Source of the DNA: Deltaproteobacteria bacterium RIFOXYD12_FULL_50_9
GTDB lineage: Bacteria > Desulfobacterota > Desulfobulbia > Desulfobulbales > CALZHT01
Assembly: GCA_001799225.1 (NCBI GenBank)
Contig: MGTA01000237.1
Span: 9,635 to 19,204, forward strand
DNA length: 9,570 nt
Direction: 5' to 3'
Positions within the stretch are counted from its first letter, which is position 1. The number at the start of each line of letters is the position of its first letter. A program made the position numbers and the translations under genes. Below are positions 1 to 7,175 of this stretch, piece by piece. A model generated the notes under the pieces. That model saw only the letters and a list, made by a program, of their open reading frames with translations, made no database searches and was not told where the DNA came from.

Positions 1-174
1 GATGGCATCCTTGTCATCGACCTGAACAGCCTCAAAGGCGAAGTTGCCATCAGCGATCTTCTCTAAGGCAACCACAAAGTTATTCTGTAGATTATCGGCA
101 AAATCATCCATGGCCTTGGCCATCTCACCGACCTCGTCTTTACGGTTCATCCGCAGCCGCTGGCTGAGATGCCC
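1..174 (-). repeat. Paralogous HAMP/linker segment, copy A (in MCP1)
   Basis: Encodes residues 240-297 of MCP1. It aligns without gaps to 2415-2588 in MCP2 (51 of 58 residues identical, including MAKAMDDFADNLQ and the NFVVALEKIADGNFAFEA core). The DNA differs mostly at third codon positions, which suggests an old duplication or conserved function rather than a recent copy. The match may continue past the left edge. Confidence 0.85.
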
Positions 175-891
175 CTTGCCCAGCTCGAAGAGCATACCGG
201 CCACCGCCTGCACCGGCCCGGCCAGGCTGTTGGCCAGGAAAATCCCGAATAGCACGGCAATCAGCATGCCTGCAACCACGGCAACCATGGCAGTCCTCTT
301 GCTGCGGGCAGCGTCGGCCTCGCCATCGACCATCGCCTTATCCGCCGCTTTCAGGTTGAGCTCGGCAATATCATCCAGCCCCATCTGGACCGCGCTGAAT
401 AAGGCCCGCTCGCTGCCGAAACCGATCTCCCTGGCAGCACGTAGCGCCTCGGTATTCCCCTGCTTTACCTTGCTTAAGATTTCAACCAATTTACGATGCT
501 CGACCTTGAAACTTACTAGATCCTGAGCAAACTGACGGAAGAGCACGCTCTCTTCGGGGGTCTTCGGCATGGGTTCATAACTTCCATATCCCTTGTTAAA
601 TTCATCCCACCTTGCGTCAAGGTTCTTCAGCTCGTGGGCACGATCCTCGTCGCTGAGGCCGTCAATCATCATGGTGCGCTCGGCAGATTTTATCGCATTA
701 AACATTTCCATCATCAAATCCAAGTTCTTGATGATCGGCATGTGGACCTCGGCTATCTGGTCCAGAGCGGCCTCCGTATGAATAATACCGTAATAGCCCA
801 CCCCGCCCACCACACCGCAGACTGAGGCCACCAGTAAAAATGATATGAGCAGCTTCTTAAATAGCTTCATATTGTTGAACAGATCTTTCAT
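1..891 (-). CDS. Methyl-accepting chemotaxis protein, N-terminal part (MCP1)
   Basis: Membrane chemoreceptor that would signal to a CheA/CheW array. The visible 297 codons start at an ATG (891-889) preceded by GGGAG with about 9 nt spacing; the methylation and CheW-contact hairpin lies beyond the left edge. Seen: a short basic N-terminus, TM1 at about residues 13-36, an extracytoplasmic helical region at about 40-198 in the style of the 4HB_MCP family (conserved region around the MPIIKN motif at 51-56), TM2 at about 200-220, HAMP at about 221-270, and a second HAMP-like linker (ALEKIADGNF, 275-284). It begins 25 bp after the cheW stop on the same strand, so the two are probably co-transcribed. 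Residues 240-297 match MCP2 at 51 of 58 positions, while the sensor halves do not resemble each other. The ligand is unknown. The MCP family is near certain; the exact sensor family is less so. Confidence 0.93.
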   Translation of the reverse strand, partial: MKDLFNNMKLFKKLLISFLLVASVCGVVGGVGYYGIIHTEAALDQIAEVHMPIIKNLDLMMEMFNAIKSAERTMMIDGLSDEDRAHELKNLDARWDEFNKGYGSYEPMPKTPEESVLFRQFAQDLVSFKVEHRKLVEILSKVKQGNTEALRAAREIGFGSERALFSAVQMGLDDIAELNLKAADKAMVDGEADAARSKRTAMVAVVAGMLIAVLFGIFLANSLAGPVQAVAGMLFELGKGHLSQRLRMNRKDEVGEMAKAMDDFADNLQNNFVVALEKIADGNFAFEAVQVDDKDAI

Positions 892-916
892 AATCATTTT
901 CTCCCGAGTTTTCCGG

Positions 917-1435
917 TTAGCACTGGGTAATTTGTTCCAATTGACCTAGCTCTTCCTCATAGAGGAGCTGCTCCACGTTCAAAAGAATCTTCACCTCATT
1001 ATTGATCTTGCCCATACCCTGCAAAAACCGGCTGCGCTTGCCTTTGGCCTTTTCCGGCGAGGGCTCGACCTGCGATTCCGGGATATTAACCACCTCCTGG
1101 ACCTTATCGACCACCAGGCCGATCGAGGTGTTATTAATATTGACTACGATAATACAGGTTCGGTCGTCGTACTCCCGCTGCTCCATGTTGAAGCGGGTCC
1201 GGACATCCATAACCGGAATGACCTTGCCGCGCAGATTAATCACCCCTTTGAGGAAATCAGGCATGTCCGGCACCTCGGTGATCCTCTGGATGCCGATGAT
1301 CTCGGTAACGTAACGGATTTCAATGCCGTAATCCTCCTTGGCCAGATGGAAGGTCAGATACTTATTCTTCTGAGTATCCTCATCATCCTCATCCCAATCA
1401 TCGTCAAGATCTTCCCGTACTTTTTCTTGCACCAT
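917..1435 (-). CDS. cheW: Chemotaxis adaptor protein CheW
   Basis: Cytoplasmic scaffold that couples chemoreceptors to the kinase CheA. The 172-residue product has a very acidic N-terminal tail (DLDDDWDEDDED, residues 9-20) and then a complete CheW domain from about 25 to 160: KYLTFHLAKEDYGIEI, the VTEI stretch at 43-46, the hallmark GVINLRG motif at 64-70 with Arg69, PVMDVR at 74-79, and GLVVDKVQEVV at 106-116. The ATG at 1435 is preferred over the in-frame TTG at 1441, because the strong GGAGGAG lies directly against the TTG but 6 nt from the ATG. MCP1 follows 25 bp later. A promoter-like repeat lies about 75 bp upstream. Typical CheW proteins are 150-170 residues, so the acidic tail is a modest extension. 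No cheA is in the window. Confidence 0.95.
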   Translation of the reverse strand: MVQEKVREDLDDDWDEDDEDTQKNKYLTFHLAKEDYGIEIRYVTEIIGIQRITEVPDMPDFLKGVINLRGKVIPVMDVRTRFNMEQREYDDRTCIIVVNINNTSIGLVVDKVQEVVNIPESQVEPSPEKAKGKRSRFLQGMGKINNEVKILLNVEQLLYEEELGQLEQITQC

Positions 1436-1510
1436 AGCCAACTCCTCCGCTTAAGTATTTTCAGGCTCCCCACACGAACCGAAAAAAATCCGCTCTGCCG
1501 CCGCTAAAAC

Positions 1511-1555
1511 ATGAATATTATACTATACTCATATATCTATTCATAAAAGTGAAGA
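1511..1555 (-). promoter_or_regulatory. Promoter-like 45-bp repeat upstream of cheW, copy 1
   Basis: AT-rich element that matches 3396-3440 at 39 of 45 positions in the same orientation. Read on the minus strand it contains TTCACTTTTATGA, 18 further bases, and a perfect TATAAT at 1522-1517. The TATAAT lies about 75 bp before the cheW start. The upstream TTCACT is 25 bp from TATAAT, too far for an ordinary -35 box, so it may be an activator or regulator site. The promoter role is inferred from position and from conservation of the same layout before MCP2. Confidence 0.55.
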
Positions 1556-1568
1556 GTTTCTTTAATTT

Positions 1569-3281
1569 TTATCTCGCTAGAGCTGCTCTCTCATATGTCG
1601 GCCCCCTGGTCTCCATCTTTAACTGAAAATGGGTCAGCATCTGGCGAAGCTGAGCCGCCTGACTGGAAAGTTCTTCAGCGGCCGCCGCACACTCTTCGGC
1701 GCTGGCCGTATTCTGCTGGGTCACCTGATCGATCTGACCAAGGCCCTGATTCACCTGGGTAATTCCCTGAGCTTGCTCATTCGAGGCGGCGGCGATCTCA
1801 CTGACCAGGTCGGTAACCTTGCCCACCGAGCTGACAATCTCGGCCAAGGCCTCGGCGGTCTTGTCGGCAATCTCAGTGCCTTTAGCAGTCTTGCGGACCG
1901 ACCCCTCAATCAGTTCGGCGGTCTCGCCGGCCGCCTTGGCGCTGCGGGCCGCCAGATTCCTGACCTCCTCGGCCACCACGGCAAATCCCTTGCCGTGCCG
2001 ACCGGCCCGGGCCGCTTCCACCGCCGCGTTCAAGGCCAGCAGATTAGTCTGAAAGGCTATCTCATCGATCACCTTGATGATCTTCGAGATGTTCTGGGCC
2101 GACTCACTGATATCGGTCATGGCGCCGACCATCTCCTTCATCTGCAGGTTGCCCTTCTGGGCGACATCCCGAGCCTGCCCGGCCAACTGATTGGCCTGGG
2201 TGGCATTACCGGCGTTCAGTTTGGTCTGGGAGCCCATCTCGGTCATTGAACTGGTGATCTGTTCAAGCGAACTGGCCGTTTCAGTAGCGCCCTGTGACAA
2301 CGACTGGCTGGCCGAAGAGACCTGGGCCGCCGCGGAATTGACCTGTTCGCCGGCCAGATAGATCTGACCGAGGGTGCTGTTCATGTCGGCCAGGGTTTTT
2401 TGCATGGCTATGCCGATGGCATCCTTGTCATCCACCTGCTTCGCCTCAAAGGCGAAATTGCCGTCGGCGATCTTTTCGAGGGCAACTACAAAATTTCCCT
2501 GCAGATTGTCGGCAAAATCGTCCATAGCCTTGGCCATCTGACCGATCTCGTCTTTTCTTGCCATCCGCAGCCTTTTATCAAGATGGCCCTTGCTCAACTC
2601 ACTCAACATGACCACGGCCCGCCGGATCGGCACAGTGATCGATACACTGATAAAATAGGCGACAAGAATGGCAAAGGCTACAGTTACCAAAACAACAAGT
2701 GCCACGGAGGACTGGGTTGTGCTGGCCGCACTCAACATGGCCTCGTCTGATATGATACTTTTCTTACCCTCATCCCGGACCTCGTGCAGCAACTCCTGAA
2801 CGTTGGCCAGAGCCGGCTTGGTTTGCTCAGTAAAAATGGCCTTGGCTCCCTGACGGCCTTCATGACTCACAGCCGCCCGTTGGATGGCCACCGCTGACTC
2901 GTGCAACTCCTGATGGGGCTTCTCTATCCTCTTCAAAATCGATACGAGATTGGGCGCCAGCTGCTCGGCCTGCCGGCGGCCCTCGCCATAGTACCACTTG
3001 CCGAAACCGCACTTACCGGGGTCGACCTCCACCTTCAACTCGGCAATCCGTTCATCAAGCAGAAATCCACTGACCTTGGCGACCCAGTTCAGATGATCCA
3101 CTTCCCTCTGGGCAAGTTCGGAGTCAAGCCCTTTGCCTTGGATCACCAGCCTCCCATTTTCGACAATGCTGCCAATGCCGAAATGGGTAAAGATGCCGAT
3201 CCCGATGAGGAACACAATGATGATCCCGAACCCGCCAAAAAGCTTTTTAAGCAATGTCATATCGCTGAAAAAACTATTCAT
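1569..3281 (-). CDS. Methyl-accepting chemotaxis protein with CZB-like sensor (MCP2)
   Basis: Full-length chemoreceptor of 570 residues. The start ATG has AGGAGG 7 nt upstream. Seen: TM1 at about 12-34; an extracytoplasmic region at 35-190; TM2 at about 191-213; HAMP at about 213-265; a second HAMP-like unit at about 266-300; and the MCP signalling domain at about 310-555, with the hairpin-tip core IDEIAFQTNLLALNAAVEAARAG (405-427) and KGFAVVAEEVRNLA after it. The sensor holds the CZB (chemoreceptor zinc-binding) pattern: His63 in HLNW, Cys91 in CGFGKWYYG, and His123 and His127 in HQELH, the three-His one-Cys zinc set of that family. No C-terminal NWETF-type tether is visible; the tail ends RAALAR. 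It is preceded by its own promoter-like repeat and separated from cheW by 133 bp, so it is probably a separate unit. The likely cue is zinc or a redox/oxidant signal acting on the zinc site (inference). Confidence 0.96.
   Translation of the reverse strand: MNSFFSDMTLLKKLFGGFGIIIVFLIGIGIFTHFGIGSIVENGRLVIQGKGLDSELAQREVDHLNWVAKVSGFLLDERIAELKVEVDPGKCGFGKWYYGEGRRQAEQLAPNLVSILKRIEKPHQELHESAVAIQRAAVSHEGRQGAKAIFTEQTKPALANVQELLHEVRDEGKKSIISDEAMLSAASTTQSSVALVVLVTVAFAILVAYFISVSITVPIRRAVVMLSELSKGHLDKRLRMARKDEIGQMAKAMDDFADNLQGNFVVALEKIADGNFAFEAKQVDDKDAIGIAMQKTLADMNSTLGQIYLAGEQVNSAAAQVSSASQSLSQGATETASSLEQITSSMTEMGSQTKLNAGNATQANQLAGQARDVAQKGNLQMKEMVGAMTDISESAQNISKIIKVIDEIAFQTNLLALNAAVEAARAGRHGKGFAVVAEEVRNLAARSAKAAGETAELIEGSVRKTAKGTEIADKTAEALAEIVSSVGKVTDLVSEIAAASNEQAQGITQVNQGLGQIDQVTQQNTASAEECAAAAEELSSQAAQLRQMLTHFQLKMETRGPTYERAALAR
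2415..2588 (-). repeat. Paralogous HAMP/linker segment, copy B (in MCP2)
   Basis: Encodes MCP2 residues 232-289. It is the gapless partner of the 1-174 segment in MCP1, differing at 7 of 58 residues. It joins the membrane-proximal HAMP to the signalling hairpin, so both receptors probably share one signal-transmission module behind different sensors. Confidence 0.85.
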
Positions 3282-3395
3282 CTCCTCTCCTCCTCATGAG
3301 TTGTGAGTTTACTCTCCCACAATTACCGCCGCCAACGGCCATTAACGGTCACCCCACTCCAACCCAAAAAATCAGCTAACCAAAGACTAAAAAAA

Positions 3396-3440
3396 ATGGA
3401 AATTATACTATCTTCATATATATACTCATAAAAGTGAAGA
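3396..3440 (-). promoter_or_regulatory. Promoter-like 45-bp repeat between MCP2 and the HPt-REC gene, copy 2
   Basis: Second copy of the element at 1511-1555, with six substitutions. On the minus strand it gives a perfect TATAAT at 3407-3402, about 120 bp before the MCP2 start. On the plus strand the same DNA offers TATACT (3404-3409) about 70 bp before the HPt-REC gene, so it could also drive or regulate transcription rightward. The 199-bp divergent gap (3282-3480) holds no other convincing site. Confidence 0.5.
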
Positions 3441-3480
3441 TGTTTTCAGTAACTATTCTGTTCTATGTCATGAGGAGGCC

Positions 3481-4410
3481 ATGGAAACTGAAATTTTCAG
3501 AGAAGAAGCGCTCGAACTGCTGGATGACATCGAAGATACCCTCCTGCTCCTTCGCGACGACATGCAAAACAGGGATCATATCAACCGGATTTTCAGGGGC
3601 ATTCACACGATCAAGGGGTCCGGGGCCATGTTCGGCTTTGACGAGGTCTCGGGTTTTGCCCATAAATTCGAAAATACCATCGACGCCATCCGTAAAGGCG
3701 AGGTTATACTCAATGGTGATTATCTCGACATCTTCCTGACAGCTCGTGACCATATCAAGGTCATCCTGACAGCCGAAAACCCCTCGGCCCGGGAGATCAC
3801 CCGGATATCCCAACAGATCATCCAACAGCTAATCGCGGTGGCCGGACCAATGACTCCGGCCACTCAACCGCAACTCCCCCCGACTAAGATCGTCTCCCCA
3901 CCGTCCAATAACATGACCGCACCACACAGGGCTGCCGCAGTTCCGGCCCCTGGACAACCTCCCCGGAAAGTTAATCAGGCCCAGGACACTACCATGCTCA
4001 ATCTACCTCACCTCAAAACCCTGGTGGTCGAAGATGAGTTCATCAGCCGCTACATCCTGCAGGAGTTCCTTTTCCCTCTCGGCACCTGTCATATCGCGGT
4101 TAACGGTTTCGAAGCCATTCTCGCCTTTAAGACCGCCCTGGTTGAAAACAGCCATTATGACCTGGTCTGTCTGGATATCATGATGCCGGGCATGACCGGC
4201 ATTGAAGTCGCCAAGGAGATGCGCAGACTGGAGTCAGAAATGGCGGTGAGTACACCTTGCAGGATATTCATGACCACCGCACTTAGTGACAAAGAGACGA
4301 TTGTCGGCATGTTTCAGGAGAAATTATGCAACGCCTATCTGATTAAGCCGCTAGTCAAAGAAAAATTGTATGAACTCCTCAAGAATTTTTTTGGCCGGCC
4401 AGGAAAGTAG
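3481..4410 (+). CDS. HPt-REC phosphotransfer/response regulator protein (CheA P1-like)
   Basis: Soluble 309-residue phosphorelay protein. Residues 1-115 form an HPt domain whose motif IHTIKGSGAMFGFDEVSGFAH places the phospho-accepting His at 42; this wording is that of the CheA P1 domain. A Pro/Ala/Gln-rich linker follows (about 122-172). A receiver domain covers about 178-305, with acidic Glu184-Asp185, phospho-acceptor Asp232 in LDIMMPGMTG, Thr265/Thr266, and Lys289 in LIKP. The CheA dimerisation, ATPase and CheW-binding domains are absent, so it cannot phosphorylate itself and needs a donor. The start has GAGGAGG only 2 nt before the ATG, a short spacing, but no better in-frame start exists. 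The hybrid kinase gene follows 46 bp later and is the obvious partner. There is no output domain. The family assignment is strong; the partner and role are inferred. Confidence 0.93.
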   Translation: METEIFREEALELLDDIEDTLLLLRDDMQNRDHINRIFRGIHTIKGSGAMFGFDEVSGFAHKFENTIDAIRKGEVILNGDYLDIFLTARDHIKVILTAENPSAREITRISQQIIQQLIAVAGPMTPATQPQLPPTKIVSPPSNNMTAPHRAAAVPAPGQPPRKVNQAQDTTMLNLPHLKTLVVEDEFISRYILQEFLFPLGTCHIAVNGFEAILAFKTALVENSHYDLVCLDIMMPGMTGIEVAKEMRRLESEMAVSTPCRIFMTTALSDKETIVGMFQEKLCNAYLIKPLVKEKLYELLKNFFGRPGK

Positions 4411-4456
4411 GGGGGATAGCCTAAACAAACCAATCCGTTATAAAGGATGCCTTAAA

Positions 4457-6670
4457 ATGTTAAAAAAGTTATTCCAACTCCTGCCAGGCGCCCCATCTGC
4501 CGACCTTTTTTTTCAGAACGACGAACCGTCACGCCACCCCCCACTGCTGGGCTATCTCCTGGTCTTTGTCCTCTTCCAATTCATCTGGATCGGCTTCCTG
4601 GTAAGCTTGCCGCATACCCACATCGAATTCTATCTCGGCGGCACGGCATCTTTTGTCGCCCTCCTCGTTCTGCACGGCCATTTCACCAAAGTCATGCAGA
4701 GCCGGATCCGCTTCCAGCAAAAGCTGCTGAACGCCATTCCCTCCCCGATCTTTTATAAGGATATCGATGACCGCTTTCTGGGAGCCAATAACGCCTTTCT
4801 GGACTTAACCGGTATCCCTCTGCACAAAATCCTGAACAAAACCTCGGCCGAGCTGTTCACTGAGCGGACGGCGGCAGTTATGCACGACCTTAACCAGCAG
4901 GCAATAACCTCCGACAAAATTGCCGAGCGTGAACTGCAACTCCGTGATCCCAACGGCTTTCTATGGGACCTCATTCTCTATGAAAAAGTTATTAAGGACG
5001 ACCTTTGCGAGACCTCAGCCATAATCGGCTCGACCTTTGATATCACGGCCTGGAAAAGGTCCGAAAGCATGACCCATGAAGCCCTTTTGAAAATAGATCA
5101 GATATTTAATACAACGGCCGACGGCATGCGGATAATCACTACCGATTTTACCTGCGAGATGGTCAACAACACCTTGCTGACCATGCAAAAGCAGAAACGC
5201 AACCAGGTTCTGTATAAAAAATGCTTTGAAAGCTTTCCCGGCACCCCCTGCCATACTGAGCGTTGCTCCCTGACCAGGATCATGAACGGTACGGAACGGA
5301 TCGAGGAAGAGGTCTGGAAATTCACCACCACCGGCGAAAAATTTCTCTGCCTGCTCACCGCAACGCCGTATCGAGACCAGACAGGCAAGCTGTTGGGCAT
5401 TGTTGAAAACTTCAAGGACATCACCGAACGGGAGAGAACCCTGTTTTCCCTATCACAGGCCATGGAATCAGCCAATCTTGCCCTGGAGAGAGCTGATAAA
5501 GCCAATGAGGCTAAAAGTCAATTTCTGGCCAATATGAGCCATGAGGTCCGTACCCCATTAAACGGCATTCTGGGAATGACCGCCCTTACCATGGGCACCG
5601 AACTGACCGACAAACAGCAACAGTACCTGGAGATGATCCAAAAATCCGGTGAACGGCTGCTGGACCTGCTCAACCAGGTGCTTGATTTCTCCAAGCTCGA
5701 GGCCGGGAAGTTTAAGCTTGAATCAGAATCATTTATCCTGCGCGATCTTCTCGACGAGGTTTTCACGCCAGTTGCCATGCAACTGCAACATAGGGGAATT
5801 GCGAGCAATCTCATTATCTCCCCGGATATCCCTGATCAGTGGTTTGGCGATGCAATCCGCCTGCGCCAGATTCTGGCTAATCTGCTCGACAACGCCGCCA
5901 AGTTCACCAACCAGGGCAGCGTCTCCCTGCGAGTAACGCCGGCAGGGAGCCAGGACGACAAAACGCTTCTGCATTTCAGCATTCAGGATACCGGAATCGG
6001 CATACCTGACGACAGACAGAAGATGATCTTTGCACCATTCAGCCAGGTGGATAGCTCTATGACCCGCAAGTATGGCGGCACCGGACTGGGATTGACGATC
6101 TGCCGACAGATCGTCGAACTGATGGATGGCAGGATCTGGATCGACAGCTCGGCAGGGAAGGGCTCCACCTTCCATTTTTCAATCCCCCTCAAACAACACC
6201 CCAAAGATAGTGCAAGATGCGAAACCGAACGGCTTGCCGGGTTATCGGGAAATTGCGGCATGTTCCATATTCTGGTGGTTGATGATGATTATATCAATCA
6301 GGTTGTGGCCGAAACAATATTAAAAAAAGCAGGGTTAAGCAGCACTATTGCCAAAAATGGCGAAGAGGCTCTCGCTGTGCTTGCCAGGGAGCAGATCGAC
6401 CTTGTCCTCATGGACATGCTGATGCCGATAATGGATGGCTATACGGCGACCGAAAAAATCAGGGCGAGAGAGAAAGAGACCGGCAGTCACCTGCCGATTA
6501 TCGCCCTGACAGGCTCTGCATATGCCGATGATGCAGAAAGGTGCAGGGCGGCCGGGGTGGACGATCATCTGATCAAACCATTCCAGGAGGAGAAACTATT
6601 GGCAACCATAAGAGAGCACCTTCCTCTAAAGGAAGGAGCAGGTCACAAACTTAATAGAGGAGGTCTATAA
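4457..6670 (+). CDS. Hybrid sensor histidine kinase (2 TM-PAS-PAS-HisKA-HATPase-REC)
   Basis: Membrane-anchored kinase of 737 residues. Seen: two hydrophobic segments at about 29-51 and 59-76 with a very short outside loop, so sensing is probably cytoplasmic or intramembrane. A PAS-like domain covers about 84-200 and a second about 208-325, the latter with Cys256, Cys265 and Cys270. HisKA has SHEVRTPLNG with phospho-His362. The ATPase has NLLDNAAKF (475-483), DTGIGI (511-516) and GGTGLGL (540-546). The C-terminal receiver has Asp609/Asp610, phospho-Asp653 in LMDMLMP, Thr685 and Lys707. The start at 4457 is chosen over the in-frame ATG at 4370 because the latter overlaps the HPt-REC gene, whereas 4457 has AAAGGA 9 nt upstream and begins a natural MLKKLF N-terminus. 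The stop overlaps the hemerythrin start by one base. Phosphate could pass from Asp653 to His42 of the upstream HPt-REC protein (inference). Confidence 0.95.
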   Translation: MLKKLFQLLPGAPSADLFFQNDEPSRHPPLLGYLLVFVLFQFIWIGFLVSLPHTHIEFYLGGTASFVALLVLHGHFTKVMQSRIRFQQKLLNAIPSPIFYKDIDDRFLGANNAFLDLTGIPLHKILNKTSAELFTERTAAVMHDLNQQAITSDKIAERELQLRDPNGFLWDLILYEKVIKDDLCETSAIIGSTFDITAWKRSESMTHEALLKIDQIFNTTADGMRIITTDFTCEMVNNTLLTMQKQKRNQVLYKKCFESFPGTPCHTERCSLTRIMNGTERIEEEVWKFTTTGEKFLCLLTATPYRDQTGKLLGIVENFKDITERERTLFSLSQAMESANLALERADKANEAKSQFLANMSHEVRTPLNGILGMTALTMGTELTDKQQQYLEMIQKSGERLLDLLNQVLDFSKLEAGKFKLESESFILRDLLDEVFTPVAMQLQHRGIASNLIISPDIPDQWFGDAIRLRQILANLLDNAAKFTNQGSVSLRVTPAGSQDDKTLLHFSIQDTGIGIPDDRQKMIFAPFSQVDSSMTRKYGGTGLGLTICRQIVELMDGRIWIDSSAGKGSTFHFSIPLKQHPKDSARCETERLAGLSGNCGMFHILVVDDDYINQVVAETILKKAGLSSTIAKNGEEALAVLAREQIDLVLMDMLMPIMDGYTATEKIRAREKETGSHLPIIALTGSAYADDAERCRAAGVDDHLIKPFQEEKLLATIREHLPLKEGAGHKLNRGGL

Positions 6671-7077
6671 TGGCACTTTTAACCTGGCAGGAGAAATACA
6701 GCGTCGGCATTAAGGAGATCGACAACCAGCACAAACAGCTTATCGACATGATCAACGAACTCAACGATGCCATGCTGGCCAAAAGAGGCAAAGAGGTCCT
6801 GATGAGTGTCTTAAACAAACTGGCCGCTTACTGCGTCACCCACTTCACCAACGAAGAGAAAATGATGTCTACCCATGACTACCCGGATTTTGCCGAGCAT
6901 AAAGAGAAGCACAATAAAATGACCGCCAAGGTCAAATCCCTGATCGTGGATGTACAAAACGGCAAACTAACGGTCAGCATTGATGTAATGAACTTCCTGA
7001 AGGATTGGCTCGACAAACACATTATGGGCACTGATAAAAAATATGCCCCCTATATGCACAGTAAGGGCGTCAAATAG
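6670..7077 (+). CDS. Bacteriohemerythrin
   Basis: Single-domain 135-residue di-iron protein that reversibly binds O2 in the cytoplasm. All seven expected iron ligands are visible: His21 (DNQH), His58 and Glu62 (HFTNEE), His77 and His81 (HKEKH), His117 and Asp122 (HIMGTD). Length and order match the bacterial family (about 130-140 residues). The ATG shares its A with the TAA of the kinase gene, and GAGGAGGT lies 5 nt upstream, so translation is probably coupled to the kinase. Roles known for the family are O2 storage, delivery, scavenging or sensing. Its place at the end of a sensor-kinase operon suggests that it supplies or reports oxygen to that pathway, but nothing in the sequence proves this. 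Confidence 0.96.
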   Translation: MALLTWQEKYSVGIKEIDNQHKQLIDMINELNDAMLAKRGKEVLMSVLNKLAAYCVTHFTNEEKMMSTHDYPDFAEHKEKHNKMTAKVKSLIVDVQNGKLTVSIDVMNFLKDWLDKHIMGTDKKYAPYMHSKGVK

Positions 7078-7093
7078 CCGGGTGACCGAACCT

Positions 7094-7133
7094 AAACAGA
7101 GCGGGGAGGCTATTCAGCCTCCCCGCTCTGTTT
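7094..7133. terminator. Perfect 18-bp hairpin between convergent genes
   Basis: Arms 7094-7111 and 7116-7133 are exact reverse complements around a 4-nt loop (ATTC). The core is GC-rich (GAGCGGGGAGGC). It starts 16 bp after the hemerythrin stop and ends 42 bp after the stop of the opposing lipoprotein gene. The AAA/TTT ends are part of the stem and no long T-run follows on either side, so it is probably a bidirectional terminator or a 3' stabilising hairpin. Confidence 0.85.
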
Positions 7134-7175
7134 ACATGCTTGTCGATTACCAAAACTCTTATGGATCAGCCTTGA

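Noticed and set aside
44..526. Plus-strand open frame of 160 codons near the left edge
   Set aside because: Antisense to MCP1; Ser/Ala/Arg-rich composition without motifs.
1629..2249. Long open frame (206 codons) on the plus strand opposite MCP2
   Set aside because: It is antisense to the well-supported MCP signalling domain, has low-complexity Gly/Leu-rich content and no family resemblance; an artefact of GC-biased codon use.
4370..4456. Longer N-terminus for the hybrid kinase starting at ATG 4370
   Set aside because: It would overlap the HPt-REC gene by 41 bp and adds a tail unlike a kinase N-terminus; ATG 4457 has a better ribosome site.
5729..6175. Minus-strand open frame of 148 codons
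   Set aside because: Antisense to the ATPase domain of the hybrid kinase, no ribosome site or recognisable domain.
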